A stretch of DNA of 60,916 nt from Arminella tubonensis (GTDB lineage Bacteria; Pseudomonadota; Alphaproteobacteria; Rhizobiales; Rhizobiaceae), in the NCBI RefSeq assembly GCF_003240585.1, contig NZ_PCDP01000043.1:1-60916 (forward strand), given 5' to 3'. Positions within the stretch are counted from its first letter, which is position 1. Each line of letters begins with the position of its first letter. Both the position numbers and the translations under genes were made by a program. The notes under the pieces were generated by a model, which searched no databases, was not told the DNA's origin, and was given only the letters and a program-made list of their open reading frames with translations. This document shows, piece after piece, positions 17,049 to 26,431 of the stretch.

Positions 17049-18545
17049 TCAGTGCGACATCGCCTCCTGCGCGTCCGCGCGTGAAGACGGCTTTCGTCCG
17101 GCGTGATGGGTAATTGGGATCAGCCAAGTGGTGGCAAAGGTCAGGATCGCCACGACGAAGACACCCCAGAAACTCCAGTGAAGCGCCGAATAGAACACGA
17201 GGCGGATCGCCGGGTTTGCCGACAGGTCGGACAGTCCTGTCGGCTGGTTGAGTACGTCGTGAAGCTTTGCGGCCAGCGCACCACTGCCGAAATGGGTGAT
17301 GCCGATATTGAGCACCGCACCGAGCGCCGTAGCGCCGAGCGTGTTGCCAAGGCTGCGCGAAAAGATGATCGACGCCGTGGCGCTGCCGCGCATCGACCAT
17401 TCGACGCTGTCCTGTACGAGGACGATACTGGTGAGGCTGATGAGGCCCATGCCGAAGCCCATGAGGAATGAACCGATGCCGGCAAGGATCGGGCTGCTGT
17501 CCGGTGTCAGAAACAGAAGGAAGGCGGCGCCGAAAGGGAACATGAAACTGCCGACGCGCAATGTCCGACGAATACCGAATGTGCGAAAAAACCGGCTGGA
17601 CAGCATGACGGCTAGCGGCCAGCCGACAATCAGCATGGTCAGAGTGAAGCCGGCGACAAGCGGCGAGCGCCCCAACACGCCCTGGACATAGATCGGCAGG
17701 ATCGTTGTCAGCCCGATCAGCGCCATGCCGGCCAGAAGCGTCGCCGCATTGCAGGTTGCCACCAGTCGCCGGCCCCACAGGGCGATTGAGATGATCGGCT
17801 CCGGCGCCCGGCGCTCCTGCAGGATAAAAAGGATGCCGCTTCCAATAAACAGCGCAGCAAAAGAGGCGATAACCCATAGCTCGGCGTCCGTCTCCGTCAG
17901 AATGACCAGCAGGGAAACGATCGCGATCGAAAACAGTATCGTGCCTAGGTAGTCGATCTTCGCCTCGCGAGGCTCGATCTTTTCGTGCAGGAAGAGGACG
18001 AAGCCGACGATCGTCAGGAAGCCGATCGGCAAATTGATCCAGAATATCCATGCCCAGGAGATGTTGTCGACGATGAGACCGCCGGCAAGTGGTCCGATGA
18101 CCGCGGAAACGGCCCAGACGCTGGCGAGCACACCCTGCACCCGTGCGCGTTCGTCGAGCTTGTAGAGATCGCCGACGATCGTAGTCGTCACCGGCTGGAT
18201 GGCGCCGGCGCCGAGCCCCTGGACGAGCCGGAAGACGATCAGAGATGCCATCGACCAGGCAAAGCCAGCAAGTGCCGAGCCGGCGAGAAAGATCAGGATG
18301 CCACCGATCAGGATCGGCTTGCGGCCGAAGATGTCGGACAGCTTGCCGTAGATGACCGTCGTTGTAGACTGCGCCAGCAGAAATGCCGAGAAGACCCAGC
18401 TGTAATAGGTGAAGCCGCCAAGCTGCCCGACGATGCGCGGCATGGCGGTCGCCACGATCGTCGCCTCGATGGCCACCATGAATGTCGCCAGCACGATTGA
18501 GCCGACGACCAGGGGACGCTTCGAACGGTCTGCATAGTCGAGCAT
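17049..18545 (-). CDS. MFS exporter, DHA2 family (EmrB-like)
   Basis: The 498-residue protein begins MLDYADRSKRPLVVGSIVLA and has about 14 membrane segments. It shows VAIEATIVATAMPRIV in segment 1, YGKLSDIFGRKPILIGG as motif A, and the LAGGLIVDNISWAWIFWINL block in segment 5. It should act as a proton-driven multidrug exporter. The ATG at 18545 has GAAGGAA at good spacing; the open frame runs 33 codons further without a signal. With the next DHA2 gene 112 bases away and the aldehyde dehydrogenase upstream, it may be part of a detoxification unit. Confidence 0.88.
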   Translation of the reverse strand: MLDYADRSKRPLVVGSIVLATFMVAIEATIVATAMPRIVGQLGGFTYYSWVFSAFLLAQSTTTVIYGKLSDIFGRKPILIGGILIFLAGSALAGFAWSMASLIVFRLVQGLGAGAIQPVTTTIVGDLYKLDERARVQGVLASVWAVSAVIGPLAGGLIVDNISWAWIFWINLPIGFLTIVGFVLFLHEKIEPREAKIDYLGTILFSIAIVSLLVILTETDAELWVIASFAALFIGSGILFILQERRAPEPIISIALWGRRLVATCNAATLLAGMALIGLTTILPIYVQGVLGRSPLVAGFTLTMLIVGWPLAVMLSSRFFRTFGIRRTLRVGSFMFPFGAAFLLFLTPDSSPILAGIGSFLMGFGMGLISLTSIVLVQDSVEWSMRGSATASIIFSRSLGNTLGATALGAVLNIGITHFGSGALAAKLHDVLNQPTGLSDLSANPAIRLVFYSALHWSFWGVFVVAILTFATTWLIPITHHAGRKPSSRADAQEAMSH

Positions 18546-18830
18546 GGCATTTCCTTCAGACGGTGTCGCCCAGTCAGAGAGACCTTGGCCAAGCGGCCTG
18601 CGCGGCGAATAGCAGATATTTGAGATTGAAACCGGGAGGGGCAAGCGACCGCGAAGCAGGTCCGCAATCTTTCCGCAGCCATTGCATCCCTGCTCGAGCA
18701 GATGTCAACGGGGTCGCATTCTAAAAAGATGAGCCGTCGTTCACGATTATATGAGATGTGACGTAAGCGCAAAGAACTGCGTTACGCTACCGGTTGGCTG
18801 GCAGGTTTGCGTCGTCGGCGCACCGCTGAT

Positions 18831-20249
18831 CTAGACGCCCAGAATAGTCTTCGGCTCGAGATAAGCCTCCAGCCCGAAGACGCCGAACTCGCGGCCGATA
18901 CCCGATTGCTTGAAGCCGCCGAAGGGAGCTTGCGTCTCTGTGTGGACGCCATTGATGTGAACGCGACCGGCGACGATGCGTGACGCGACGGCACGCGCCC
19001 TATCCGGGTTTTCCGACATCACATATGCCTGCAGGCCATAAATCGTGTCGTTGGCGATCTCGATCGCCTCGTCCTCGGTCCTGTAGCTGATAACAGCAAC
19101 GACCGGCCCGAAAATCTCCTCGCGTGCGATGGTCATGTTGTTGGTGACGCCTGAAAAGACGGTCGGCCTGACGAAATAACCACTCTCCATCCCCGCTGGG
19201 CGCCCTTCCCCGCCGGTGATCACGGTGGCCCCCTCCTCGCTTCCCAGCGCGATATATCGTTGAACTCGTTCATATTGTTTCTTGCTCACCATCGGGCCGA
19301 TCAAGGTATCGAGATCACGGGGATCGCCGACCTTTAACCTCAAGACTGCGGACTTCAGCTGCGCGATGAAATCTGCAAGACGGGCTTCAGGCACCAATAT
19401 GCGGGTGCCGTTGACGCAGGCTTGCCCGCTATTGCCGAAGCCGGCGGCGATCACCTGCGGGATTGCCGTGGCGAAGTCGGCATCATCGAGGACCACAGTT
19501 GGCGATTTGCCGCCCAGTTCCAGCGTCACCCGCTTCATTGTCTCGGCGCCCGTGCGCAAGATGGACTTGCCGACGGCGGTCGACCCCGTGAAGGAAATCT
19601 TCGCAATATCCGGGTTGACGCTCAGTTCGGCACCCACCACATCGCCGCGGCCGTTGACGATATTGAACACGCCGGCGGGAACGCCCGCCTCGTGCAGGCA
19701 TTCCGTCAGGATCTGCGTCTGCAAAGCGCTCATTTCGCTTGGCTTGATGACTGCCGTGCAGCCGGCGGCGATTGCCATCGAGAGCTTGTTGCAGATGAAG
19801 CCATAATTGTTGTTCCACGGCGTAATCAGCCCGACGACGCCGAGAGGCTCCAAGACCACTTTGGCCGATCCGATCGTACGCTCGAATTCATACTGCTCGA
19901 GCGTCTTTGCCGCATTGAGAAAACACTCGGCCGCATATCCCGCGCCCCAGGAAGCGCGGGCGACCGGCGCGCCGTATTCTTCAACCGTCGCTTCCGTCAG
20001 TGCTTCGCTCCGGGCGTTCACCGCTGCGTGCAAGCGCTGCAGGATCGCTATTCGCTCCTCTTTGCTCGTCTTCGAAAATGCCGGGAACGCGCGCTTGGCC
20101 GCCGCAATTGCAAGTCGCGTATCCTCGACGTCTCCAAGCCGCACCCTGCCGATGCTCGTTTCCTCTGCGGGATTGTAGAGGTCGAAATACTCCTTACCGT
20201 GCGGCGTGAGGAAGTTGCCGTCTATGTAGATCGTTTCGATGATGTGCAT
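18831..20249 (-). CDS. NAD(P)-dependent aldehyde dehydrogenase
   Basis: The 472-residue enzyme has the full aldehyde dehydrogenase set: LITPWNNNYGFICNKL, FTGSTAVGKSI for cofactor binding, the general base Glu in VTLELGGKSPTVVLDD, catalytic Cys278 (NSGQACVNGTR), and the closing EIFGPVVAVISY and PFGGFKQSG blocks. It oxidises an aldehyde to its acid. The ATG at 20249 is preferred (GGAG six bases before it). It is divergent from a LysR gene at 20376, which probably controls it. The substrate is not evident from sequence. Confidence 0.9.
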   Translation of the reverse strand: MHIIETIYIDGNFLTPHGKEYFDLYNPAEETSIGRVRLGDVEDTRLAIAAAKRAFPAFSKTSKEERIAILQRLHAAVNARSEALTEATVEEYGAPVARASWGAGYAAECFLNAAKTLEQYEFERTIGSAKVVLEPLGVVGLITPWNNNYGFICNKLSMAIAAGCTAVIKPSEMSALQTQILTECLHEAGVPAGVFNIVNGRGDVVGAELSVNPDIAKISFTGSTAVGKSILRTGAETMKRVTLELGGKSPTVVLDDADFATAIPQVIAAGFGNSGQACVNGTRILVPEARLADFIAQLKSAVLRLKVGDPRDLDTLIGPMVSKKQYERVQRYIALGSEEGATVITGGEGRPAGMESGYFVRPTVFSGVTNNMTIAREEIFGPVVAVISYRTEDEAIEIANDTIYGLQAYVMSENPDRARAVASRIVAGRVHINGVHTETQAPFGGFKQSGIGREFGVFGLEAYLEPKTILGV

Positions 20250-20375
20250 GTTCTTCTCCAATGAAAGAGGCCGCGCCCGCTGATCGAGGGACAGTCACGT
20301 TTCCATTGATATACGCGCATAGACTATTTGGATAAGTTGGACAGAACGGCATGACGTGGTGCGGGAATCGGGATA

Positions 20376-21269
20376 ATGCATAAATCGGGACTGATCGAAC
20401 TCGAGGCTGTAATCGCCGTTGCGCGCCACGGCAGCTTTCGGGCCGCGGCCACAGAACTTGGCATGTCGTCGACGGCACTGAGCCATGCCGTTGCCGGCCT
20501 TGAAGCGCGGCTCGGCGTCCGCCTGTTTAATCGGACGACCCGGAGTGTGTCGCTGTCGGAGGCGGGAGAGGGATTCGTCGCCACGGTCGCGCCGGCGCTG
20601 TCGGACATTCACGGGGCAATGGAGGCAGTGAACGACCGTCGGCATACGCCGGGCGGAACCTTGAGGATCAATAGTTCTGTGGGGGCAGCAAGGCGGATTT
20701 TGACGCCGATCGTGCTGAAATATCTTCGCCGCTATGCCGATATGAAAGTGGATCTCGTCACTGACGGCCGACTTGTCGACATCGTTGTCGATGGTTTTGA
20801 TGCGGGTGTCCGAACGGTCGACAATGTGCCCAAGGACATGATCGCAGTACCGTTCGGGCCGTCGCTTCGCTACGCCGTCGTTGGATCGCCCGGCTATTTC
20901 GACACGCGTCCGCTGCCCTTTATCCCACAGGACCTAGTCGCCCATACCTGCCTCCGGAGCCGTTTGCCGAGCGGGATCATCTATCGCTGGGAATTCGAGC
21001 GCGACGGAGAAGCACACAGTATCGACGTTGCGGGCGCCCTGACGCTCGACGAGCCTACGCTCATTCTGGAAGCAGCGCGGCAAGGAGCCGGGCTGGCGCA
21101 TCTGTCCGAATGGTCGGTCGAAGAGGACATTGTTGCCGGGAAACTTGTACGCGTGCTCGAGGACTGGACGCCGCTGCTTCCAGGTCTCTGCCTGTATTAT
21201 CCGAGCCGCAGGCACATGCCGGCGTCACTGCGAGCATTCATAGCACTGATCAGAGAGAACGATCGATGA
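20376..21269 (+). CDS. LysR-family transcriptional regulator
   Basis: The 297-residue protein has the N-terminal LysR helix-turn-helix (GLIELEAVIAVARHGSFRAA, then SSTALSHAVAGLEARLGVRLF) and a periplasmic-binding-like effector domain (about 90-295). It belongs to the large group with the NRTTRSVSLSEAGEGF linker. It is transcribed away from the aldehyde dehydrogenase gene across a 126-base gap, the usual arrangement for a regulator and its target. No clear T-N11-A box could be singled out by eye. The inducer is unknown, perhaps an aldehyde or its acid. Confidence 0.88.
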   Translation: MHKSGLIELEAVIAVARHGSFRAAATELGMSSTALSHAVAGLEARLGVRLFNRTTRSVSLSEAGEGFVATVAPALSDIHGAMEAVNDRRHTPGGTLRINSSVGAARRILTPIVLKYLRRYADMKVDLVTDGRLVDIVVDGFDAGVRTVDNVPKDMIAVPFGPSLRYAVVGSPGYFDTRPLPFIPQDLVAHTCLRSRLPSGIIYRWEFERDGEAHSIDVAGALTLDEPTLILEAARQGAGLAHLSEWSVEEDIVAGKLVRVLEDWTPLLPGLCLYYPSRRHMPASLRAFIALIRENDR

Positions 21270-21356
21270 CGTGATTTGACACCGCCAGAGCTTGGCGATC
21301 ATATCGGCGACCGATGTGGCCTAAGCCATCCAAAGCGAGAAAACAGGAGCGAATTT

Positions 21357-21908
21357 GTGAGCGACAAGCTGCTTGATATTCCAGTAAAGCGCGCCGACGG
21401 CCGCGAGACCACGCTGAACGACTACAGTGGAGAGGTCATCCTCGTCGTCAACGTTGCCTCGAAATGCGGTCTGACGGTGCAATATGAGGGATTGGAAAAA
21501 CTCTTTGAAGACAAGCGGGACCGGGGTTTCATGATTGCGGCCTTTCCGGCCAACGACTTCAAGGGCCAGGAACCCGGCTCGGACGAGGAGATCGTCGCCT
21601 TCTGCACCAGCACCTACGATGTGAAATTCCCGATCTTCTCGAAGATCTCGGTGAAGGGCGAGGAAAAGCATCCGCTTTACCGGCAGCTTACCGCCCTGGC
21701 TCCTGAATCGATCGGCGACGGCCCGATGCGCGACCGCCTCAAGGGGCACGGCCTCGCGACCAGCGACAGAAGCGAGGTTCTCTGGAATTTCGAAAAGTTC
21801 CTGATCGGTCGGGATGGCAAGGTAGCGGCGCGCTTTGCGCCAGACGTCACCGCAGAGGATCCGCGTTTTCTGTCGGTCGTGGACAGGGAGCTTGCAAAGA
21901 CCAACTGA
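21357..21908 (+). CDS. Glutathione peroxidase (thiol peroxidase type)
   Basis: The 183-residue protein starts with GTG at 21357, with CAGGAG well placed upstream. It has the peroxidase triad: Cys37 in VVNVASKCGLT, Gln in FPANDFKGQEPGS, and Trp in VLWNFEKFLIGRDG. Catalysis uses cysteine, not selenocysteine, so it reduces hydrogen or lipid peroxides with thioredoxin or glutathione. No signal peptide is present. It follows the LysR gene on the same strand but has its own spacing of 87 bases. Confidence 0.92.
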   Translation: MSDKLLDIPVKRADGRETTLNDYSGEVILVVNVASKCGLTVQYEGLEKLFEDKRDRGFMIAAFPANDFKGQEPGSDEEIVAFCTSTYDVKFPIFSKISVKGEEKHPLYRQLTALAPESIGDGPMRDRLKGHGLATSDRSEVLWNFEKFLIGRDGKVAARFAPDVTAEDPRFLSVVDRELAKTN

Positions 21909-21915
21909 GTCTTGA

Positions 21916-21944
21916 ACCTGCGGCAGGCAACCGCCGCCGCAGGT
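21916..21944. terminator. Hairpin between convergent gpx and sugar-permease genes
   Basis: ACCTGCGGC (21916-21924) pairs with GCCGCAGGT (21936-21944), a perfect 9-base stem eight bases after the peroxidase stop. It lies between two convergent genes and could serve both directions, although no T-run follows. Confidence 0.5.
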
Positions 21945-21975
21945 CGATCACTTTAGCGAAAACCCACCGGCCGGG

Positions 21976-22884
21976 TTATCCCTTGACCGCGCCCGACGTG
22001 ATACCGCGCACGAACCAGCGGCCCGATCCGAAATAGACGATGAGCGGCACGAGAGCCGTCAAAATGGTTGCGGCCATATTGACGTTGTAGAGCTTCTCGC
22101 CTTGTGTCGAATTGACGATGTTGTTGAGCTGCACGGTCATCGGCAGGTTTTCACGACCGGCAAAGACGACGCCGAAGAGGAAGTCGTTCCAGATACCGGT
22201 AACCTGCAAGATGCCTGCCACCACCAGGATCGGTATCGACATCGGCAGCATCAACAGGAAAAATATCTGCCAGAGCCCTGCCCCGTCGACGCGGGCGGCC
22301 TTAAAAAGCTCCAGCGGCAGGCTGGCATAATAATTGCGGAACAGCAGCGTCAAGACGGGTAGCCCAAACACGGTATGGGTGATGATGATGCACGGCAATG
22401 TCGAGTAGATGCCGATGCCGGCATAGAGGCGAACGAGCGGATAGAGGAACACCTGATAGGGAATGAAGGCACCGAGAAGCAGTATCGCGAAGAGGACATT
22501 CGCCCCGGCAACCCGCCAGAAGGAAAGCGCATAGCCTGTCAGCGACGCGATGAAGATTGACAGGATCATGCTCGGGATCAGGATCTTGACGGAATTCCAG
22601 AAGCCGACGCGGATGCCGCCGCAGTTGAGCCCGGTGCAAGCCGAACTCCACGCCTGGCTCCACGCTTCCACGGTCCACGCCTGTGGCAAGGCAAAGATAT
22701 TGCCTTGCCTGATTTCGGGCATCGTCTTCAGCGACGTCATGACCATCACGTAAAGCGGCAGCAGGAAGAACGCGGCCGCCATGATGAGGAATACATAAAC
22801 GCCGATGCGGGCGGGTGAAAAGTGCTGCGGCTTGCGACCCGAAGGGCCCTCGGCGAGCGGCGTAGTTGACGTTATCACTGTCAT
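21976..22884 (-). CDS. Sugar ABC transporter permease (MalG-like, CUT1)
   Basis: The 302-residue inner-membrane protein has six membrane segments and the EAA loop (FKAARVDGAGLWQIFFLLML). It also has MalG-type features: FLLPLYVMVMTSLKTMPEI early, and a C-terminus ending RWFVRGITSGAVKG. The ATG at 22884 overlaps the stop of the upstream permease by four bases (ATGA). A longer frame upstream is only the shadow of that other permease. It forms the channel with the protein encoded at 22881-23768. It is the last gene of the operon. Confidence 0.92.
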   Translation of the reverse strand: MTVITSTTPLAEGPSGRKPQHFSPARIGVYVFLIMAAAFFLLPLYVMVMTSLKTMPEIRQGNIFALPQAWTVEAWSQAWSSACTGLNCGGIRVGFWNSVKILIPSMILSIFIASLTGYALSFWRVAGANVLFAILLLGAFIPYQVFLYPLVRLYAGIGIYSTLPCIIITHTVFGLPVLTLLFRNYYASLPLELFKAARVDGAGLWQIFFLLMLPMSIPILVVAGILQVTGIWNDFLFGVVFAGRENLPMTVQLNNIVNSTQGEKLYNVNMAATILTALVPLIVYFGSGRWFVRGITSGAVKG

Positions 22885-23768
22885 AAGGCTGACCTCGGCT
22901 TTTCGCGGAAGTATTCGTAGTAGAGCCAAGGCGTTACCGCGATGACGACGGTGACGAACATGACCGACGAGGCGGCTGTCGCAAGGCCGATGTTGGCGCG
23001 ACCGAACAGGTAGTCCATGATGAACTTGCCGGGCACTTCCGTCGCGATGCCGGGTCCGCCGCCAGTCGTGGACAGCACCAGCTCGTAGACCCTGACCACC
23101 GCGATCGCCAGCAGGACCGTTGCCGTGATGATCGTCGGCCGCAGGATCGGCAAAACGATGTGCAGGTAGACCCTCCAGGTCGGGATGCCGTCGATGCGCG
23201 TCGCTTTCCAAAGCTCGCTGTCGACGCCGCGCAGTCCCGCAAGCATGATCGCCATCACCAAGCCCGAGGATTGCCATATCCCGGCGAGCACGATGACGTA
23301 GATGGCAAGATCGCCGCGGACGATCCAGTCGAACCGGAACCAGTCCATGCCCCAGAGATCGGCGACCTTCTGCACGCCGAGCGTCGGGTTCATGATCCAT
23401 TGCCAGACAAGGCCGGTAACGATGAACGACATGGCGAAGGGGTAGAGGAAGATCGTGCGGAACGTATTTTCGAAGCGCACCTTCTGGTCGAGCATGACGG
23501 CCAGCAGGAAACCGAGAACCAGGCAGCCTATGATGAAGAGCACGCCGAAGATCACCACGTTATACAGCGAAATCGTCCAGCGATCCGTGTCAAAGAGGCG
23601 CGCATAATTCTTGAAGCCGATGAAGGTGTTGACCGGCAGAAGCTTGGAATCGGTGAAAGAAATCCAGATGTTCCAGATGACCGTGACGACATAGGCGAAC
23701 AGCACGATGACGAAGGCCGGAAACAGCGCGATATAGGGGGATATCTTGCGTTTGCGCATTGGCTTCAT
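22881..23768 (-). CDS. Sugar ABC transporter permease (MalF-like, CUT1)
   Basis: The 295-residue protein has six membrane segments and the EAA loop (ELWKATRIDGIPTWRVYLHI). It begins with a short cytoplasmic lead-in (MKPMRKRKISPYIALFPAF) typical of rhizobial CUT1 permeases without the extra MalF domain. It pairs with the permease overlapping its 3' end. A strong hairpin lies between it and the binding-protein gene upstream. No ATPase gene follows, so the complex must borrow one encoded elsewhere. Confidence 0.92.
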   Translation of the reverse strand: MKPMRKRKISPYIALFPAFVIVLFAYVVTVIWNIWISFTDSKLLPVNTFIGFKNYARLFDTDRWTISLYNVVIFGVLFIIGCLVLGFLLAVMLDQKVRFENTFRTIFLYPFAMSFIVTGLVWQWIMNPTLGVQKVADLWGMDWFRFDWIVRGDLAIYVIVLAGIWQSSGLVMAIMLAGLRGVDSELWKATRIDGIPTWRVYLHIVLPILRPTIITATVLLAIAVVRVYELVLSTTGGGPGIATEVPGKFIMDYLFGRANIGLATAASSVMFVTVVIAVTPWLYYEYFREKPRSAL

Positions 23769-23796
23769 GTGTAGCTCCTCTTCCGAATACGGAAAC

Positions 23797-23821
23797 CGGC
23801 GGCAGAAATCTTCTGCCGCCG
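23797..23821 (-). other. Perfect hairpin between binding-protein and permease genes
   Basis: CGGCGGCAGAA and TTCTGCCGCCG form an 11-base perfect stem with a three-base loop, in the 72-base gap between the sugar-binding protein and its first permease. Such hairpins often protect the upstream message or reduce read-through, giving more binding protein than permease. The role is inferred. Confidence 0.65.
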
Positions 23822-23840
23822 TACGAATGTCGGATCGAGA

Positions 23841-25088
23841 CTACTTGGCCTGCTCGACAACCTTGACCCATCCGTCAGCGAACTGATCGGCAGTCATCGT
23901 CGGCGTGGTCCAGAACTGTGCGACAAGATCGCTGAGGCTCTGGAGCACGTCCTGGCTTGTCAGAACGTCGGCGGCGAGAATCTGCCGGCTCGGGTCTTTA
24001 AGGGCATTCAAGCCTTTCTGGGCGCAGGCATCGAGCTTCGATGTGTCGACGTCGAGGCGAACTGGAACCGATCCCTTCTTAGAGTTGAAGGCAAGCTGGC
24101 CTTCCTTGGACATGATGACCGTTGCGAGCAGGGTTTGCGCTTCTACGGCATTCGGATCTTTGAGGACCGGGAAGACGAAGATGTCACCGCCCATCATGAA
24201 GTTGCTTTCACCCGGTCCGAGGACGCAGCCAAAATCCTTGTCGGCGACGAGGCCCGCATGGATGAACTCGCCCTTGGCCCAGTCGCCCATGAACTGAATG
24301 CCGGCCTTTCCGTCGACCAGCATGCCGGTCGCGACGTTCCAGTCACGGTTCGGGCTGCCTTCGTCCTGATACTTGCGCAGCTTGGCGAAGACTTCGGCGA
24401 CATGCTTGAACTTGTCGGATTTCACGGCTTCCGGATCGAGGTCCTTGTAGACCTTGGAATAGAGTTCCTTGCCGCCATCGCCGAGCAGGATCGAGTTGAA
24501 CATCAGCTGCAGCTGCCAAGGCTGTCCACCGACCGCGACCGGAATGAGGCCCGCTGCCTTGATCTTGTCGAGGGCGGCGAACATTTCGTCCCAGGTCTTC
24601 GGCTCGTCAGTCACGCCGGCCTTCTGGAAAACCGCCTTGGAATAGAACAACCAGTTCTGGCCATGGTCGTTGATCGGCGCGCCGTAGATGTGGCCCTTAT
24701 ACTGGATGGCGTTGTAGAAGGCGGGCGTCAGCGCCGTTTTCCAGTCCTGCTTTTCCGCTAGATCGTCGAGCGTGCGAAGCAGACCCTGCTCGGCAAGGTC
24801 GTTCATCTGCGTGCCGGTATTGAACTGCATGGCCGTTGGCGGATTTCCGCCGACGATGCGGTTGATGCCGATCGGGCGTGCCGTCGATCCTGAACCGGCG
24901 ATGGCCGTGTCGACCCATTCTCCGCCTGCGGCGTTGAACGCGTTGGCAAGTTCCCGCACGGCTGCAGCTTCGCCGCCCGATGTCCACCAATGGAGAACTT
25001 CAGCTTTCTTGCCGTCCGCCTGGGCGCCGGCGACGCCGACGGTAATCAGCGCCGTAGCCCCGATCAATGCCATCAAAAAGTTACGCAT
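23841..25088 (-). CDS. Sugar ABC transporter periplasmic binding protein (CUT1)
   Basis: The 415-residue protein has a signal peptide (residues 1-24, MRNFLMALIGATALITVGVA then a cut near AQA). It then shows the binding-protein start VLHWWTSGGEAAAVRELANA typical of the glucose/mannose type family-1 proteins. Its ends YGAPINDHGQNWLFYSK and FMGDWAKGEF also fit. The ATG at 25088 has GGAGGAGG upstream. It would deliver sugar to the two permeases encoded downstream. The neighbouring isomerase and oxidoreductase suggest a hexose, inositol or glycoside, but the sugar is not known. Confidence 0.9.
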   Translation of the reverse strand: MRNFLMALIGATALITVGVAGAQADGKKAEVLHWWTSGGEAAAVRELANAFNAAGGEWVDTAIAGSGSTARPIGINRIVGGNPPTAMQFNTGTQMNDLAEQGLLRTLDDLAEKQDWKTALTPAFYNAIQYKGHIYGAPINDHGQNWLFYSKAVFQKAGVTDEPKTWDEMFAALDKIKAAGLIPVAVGGQPWQLQLMFNSILLGDGGKELYSKVYKDLDPEAVKSDKFKHVAEVFAKLRKYQDEGSPNRDWNVATGMLVDGKAGIQFMGDWAKGEFIHAGLVADKDFGCVLGPGESNFMMGGDIFVFPVLKDPNAVEAQTLLATVIMSKEGQLAFNSKKGSVPVRLDVDTSKLDACAQKGLNALKDPSRQILAADVLTSQDVLQSLSDLVAQFWTTPTMTADQFADGWVKVVEQAK

Positions 25089-25295
25089 ATGCTCCTCCTC
25101 CTTTTTATGACGCCAAAATACGCCTGATCGATCACCGCACCCGTTGGGCATCGGCTCACAAAGCTCTTCCTTCCACAACCACGACGGGCTCCTCTCCCGG
25201 CTCGCAGACGGTCAAAAGCGATGGCCGCAATTGCCGTTCATCAATTTTTGCTGTCTGGAAGGACTGCTGAGAGACAATCTATTCATATTCTCTCC

Positions 25296-26420
25296 TTAAG
25301 TGAAACGCCCTTTTTCAACCTTTTGCGGAATTGGGTCCGGACGCCCGCAACTGCTGTGAATAGCCACGACCCTGCGAGACTGCGCCGAACGCTCGAATGC
25401 CGTCATCACCTCCAGCGCATGGAAGGCTAACTCCGCAGAAACACGGTGTTGACGGCCAGCCCGAAGGGAATCCACCATTTCGGCAGCCCCGAGACCACGG
25501 AGCCCCAGATGTCCCGGAACGCCCTCGGTGTAAGGGTGATCTACCGGAATGTCCTGCCATTCCTCGCCGCCATCCTGGAAGATTTCCACCTTGCCGGTAA
25601 AATTATTCGGGTCCGGCGTCACCATCGAGCCCTCGGACCCATAGATTTCGACCTGGTTATGCTTGTGCTTGATCACGTCGAAGCTGGTGGCGATGGTGAT
25701 CGTCGCGCCGCTATGAAATTCCATTACGCCGGTCAGATGGGTCGGAACCAGAACCTTGATGGTCTCGCCGCGCCGCGGGTCGGTTTTGACCTGGCGTTCG
25801 ATGCGGGTGATCTTGGCCATTCCGAAGACTTCGCGAACGGGGCCAAGCAGGGCGATCAAGTTAGTCACATAGTAAGGTCCGACATCGAGCATCGGTCCGC
25901 CGCCGCGACCGTAGAAGAAGGCGGGGTTCGGGTGCCAGTGCTCGTGGCCTGGCAAAAGCAGCATGGCTGTCGCCGAGACCGCCTTGCCGATCCGACCTTC
26001 ATCGAGCAGCCGCCTGGTCAGCTGGTGGCCGCCGCCCAGAAAAGTATCCGGCGCGCAGCCGAGCCGCAGATCGCTTGCACGCGCGATCGTCATCAGTTCG
26101 TCGGCCTCTTCCATGGTGACGCCAAGTGGCTTTTCCGAATAGACATGCTTGCCGGCCAGAAGTGCCTTCTTGCTGATCGCATAGTGCGACGTTGGCGTCG
26201 TGAGATTGATGATCAACCCGATCTCCGGGTCGGAAAGCATCGCGTCGAGAGCAACGGCCTCTAGGCCAAACTGTGCCGCGAGCTTTTTGGCAGATTCATC
26301 GTAGACATCGTAGATCGATTTCACGCGGATGAAATCGAACATATGCAACGTCGCCACATAGGTGGCGCTGATATTGCCGGCGCCGACGATGCCGACCTTC
26401 ATTGGGGTTTGGGTGCTCAT
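25296..26420 (-). CDS. Gfo/Idh/MocA-family oxidoreductase
   Basis: The 374-residue enzyme has an N-terminal Rossmann domain (VGIVGAGNISATYVATL, residues about 8-24), the EKPLGVTMEEADEL motif with the conserved Lys near residue 97, and a C-terminal alpha/beta domain. Family members oxidise or reduce sugars, inositols or their derivatives with NAD(P). The gene sits 11 bases after the isomerase gene and 207 bases before the binding-protein gene. That operon position supports a role in modifying the imported sugar. The exact reaction cannot be read from sequence. Confidence 0.9.
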   Translation of the reverse strand: MSTQTPMKVGIVGAGNISATYVATLHMFDFIRVKSIYDVYDESAKKLAAQFGLEAVALDAMLSDPEIGLIINLTTPTSHYAISKKALLAGKHVYSEKPLGVTMEEADELMTIARASDLRLGCAPDTFLGGGHQLTRRLLDEGRIGKAVSATAMLLLPGHEHWHPNPAFFYGRGGGPMLDVGPYYVTNLIALLGPVREVFGMAKITRIERQVKTDPRRGETIKVLVPTHLTGVMEFHSGATITIATSFDVIKHKHNQVEIYGSEGSMVTPDPNNFTGKVEIFQDGGEEWQDIPVDHPYTEGVPGHLGLRGLGAAEMVDSLRAGRQHRVSAELAFHALEVMTAFERSAQSRRVVAIHSSCGRPDPIPQKVEKGRFT

Positions 26421-26431
26421 CTATATCGTCC

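Noticed and set aside
21976..23400. A single 474-residue permease
   Set aside because: The first 170 codons are the out-of-frame shadow of the upstream permease; the true start is at 22884, overlapping its stop.
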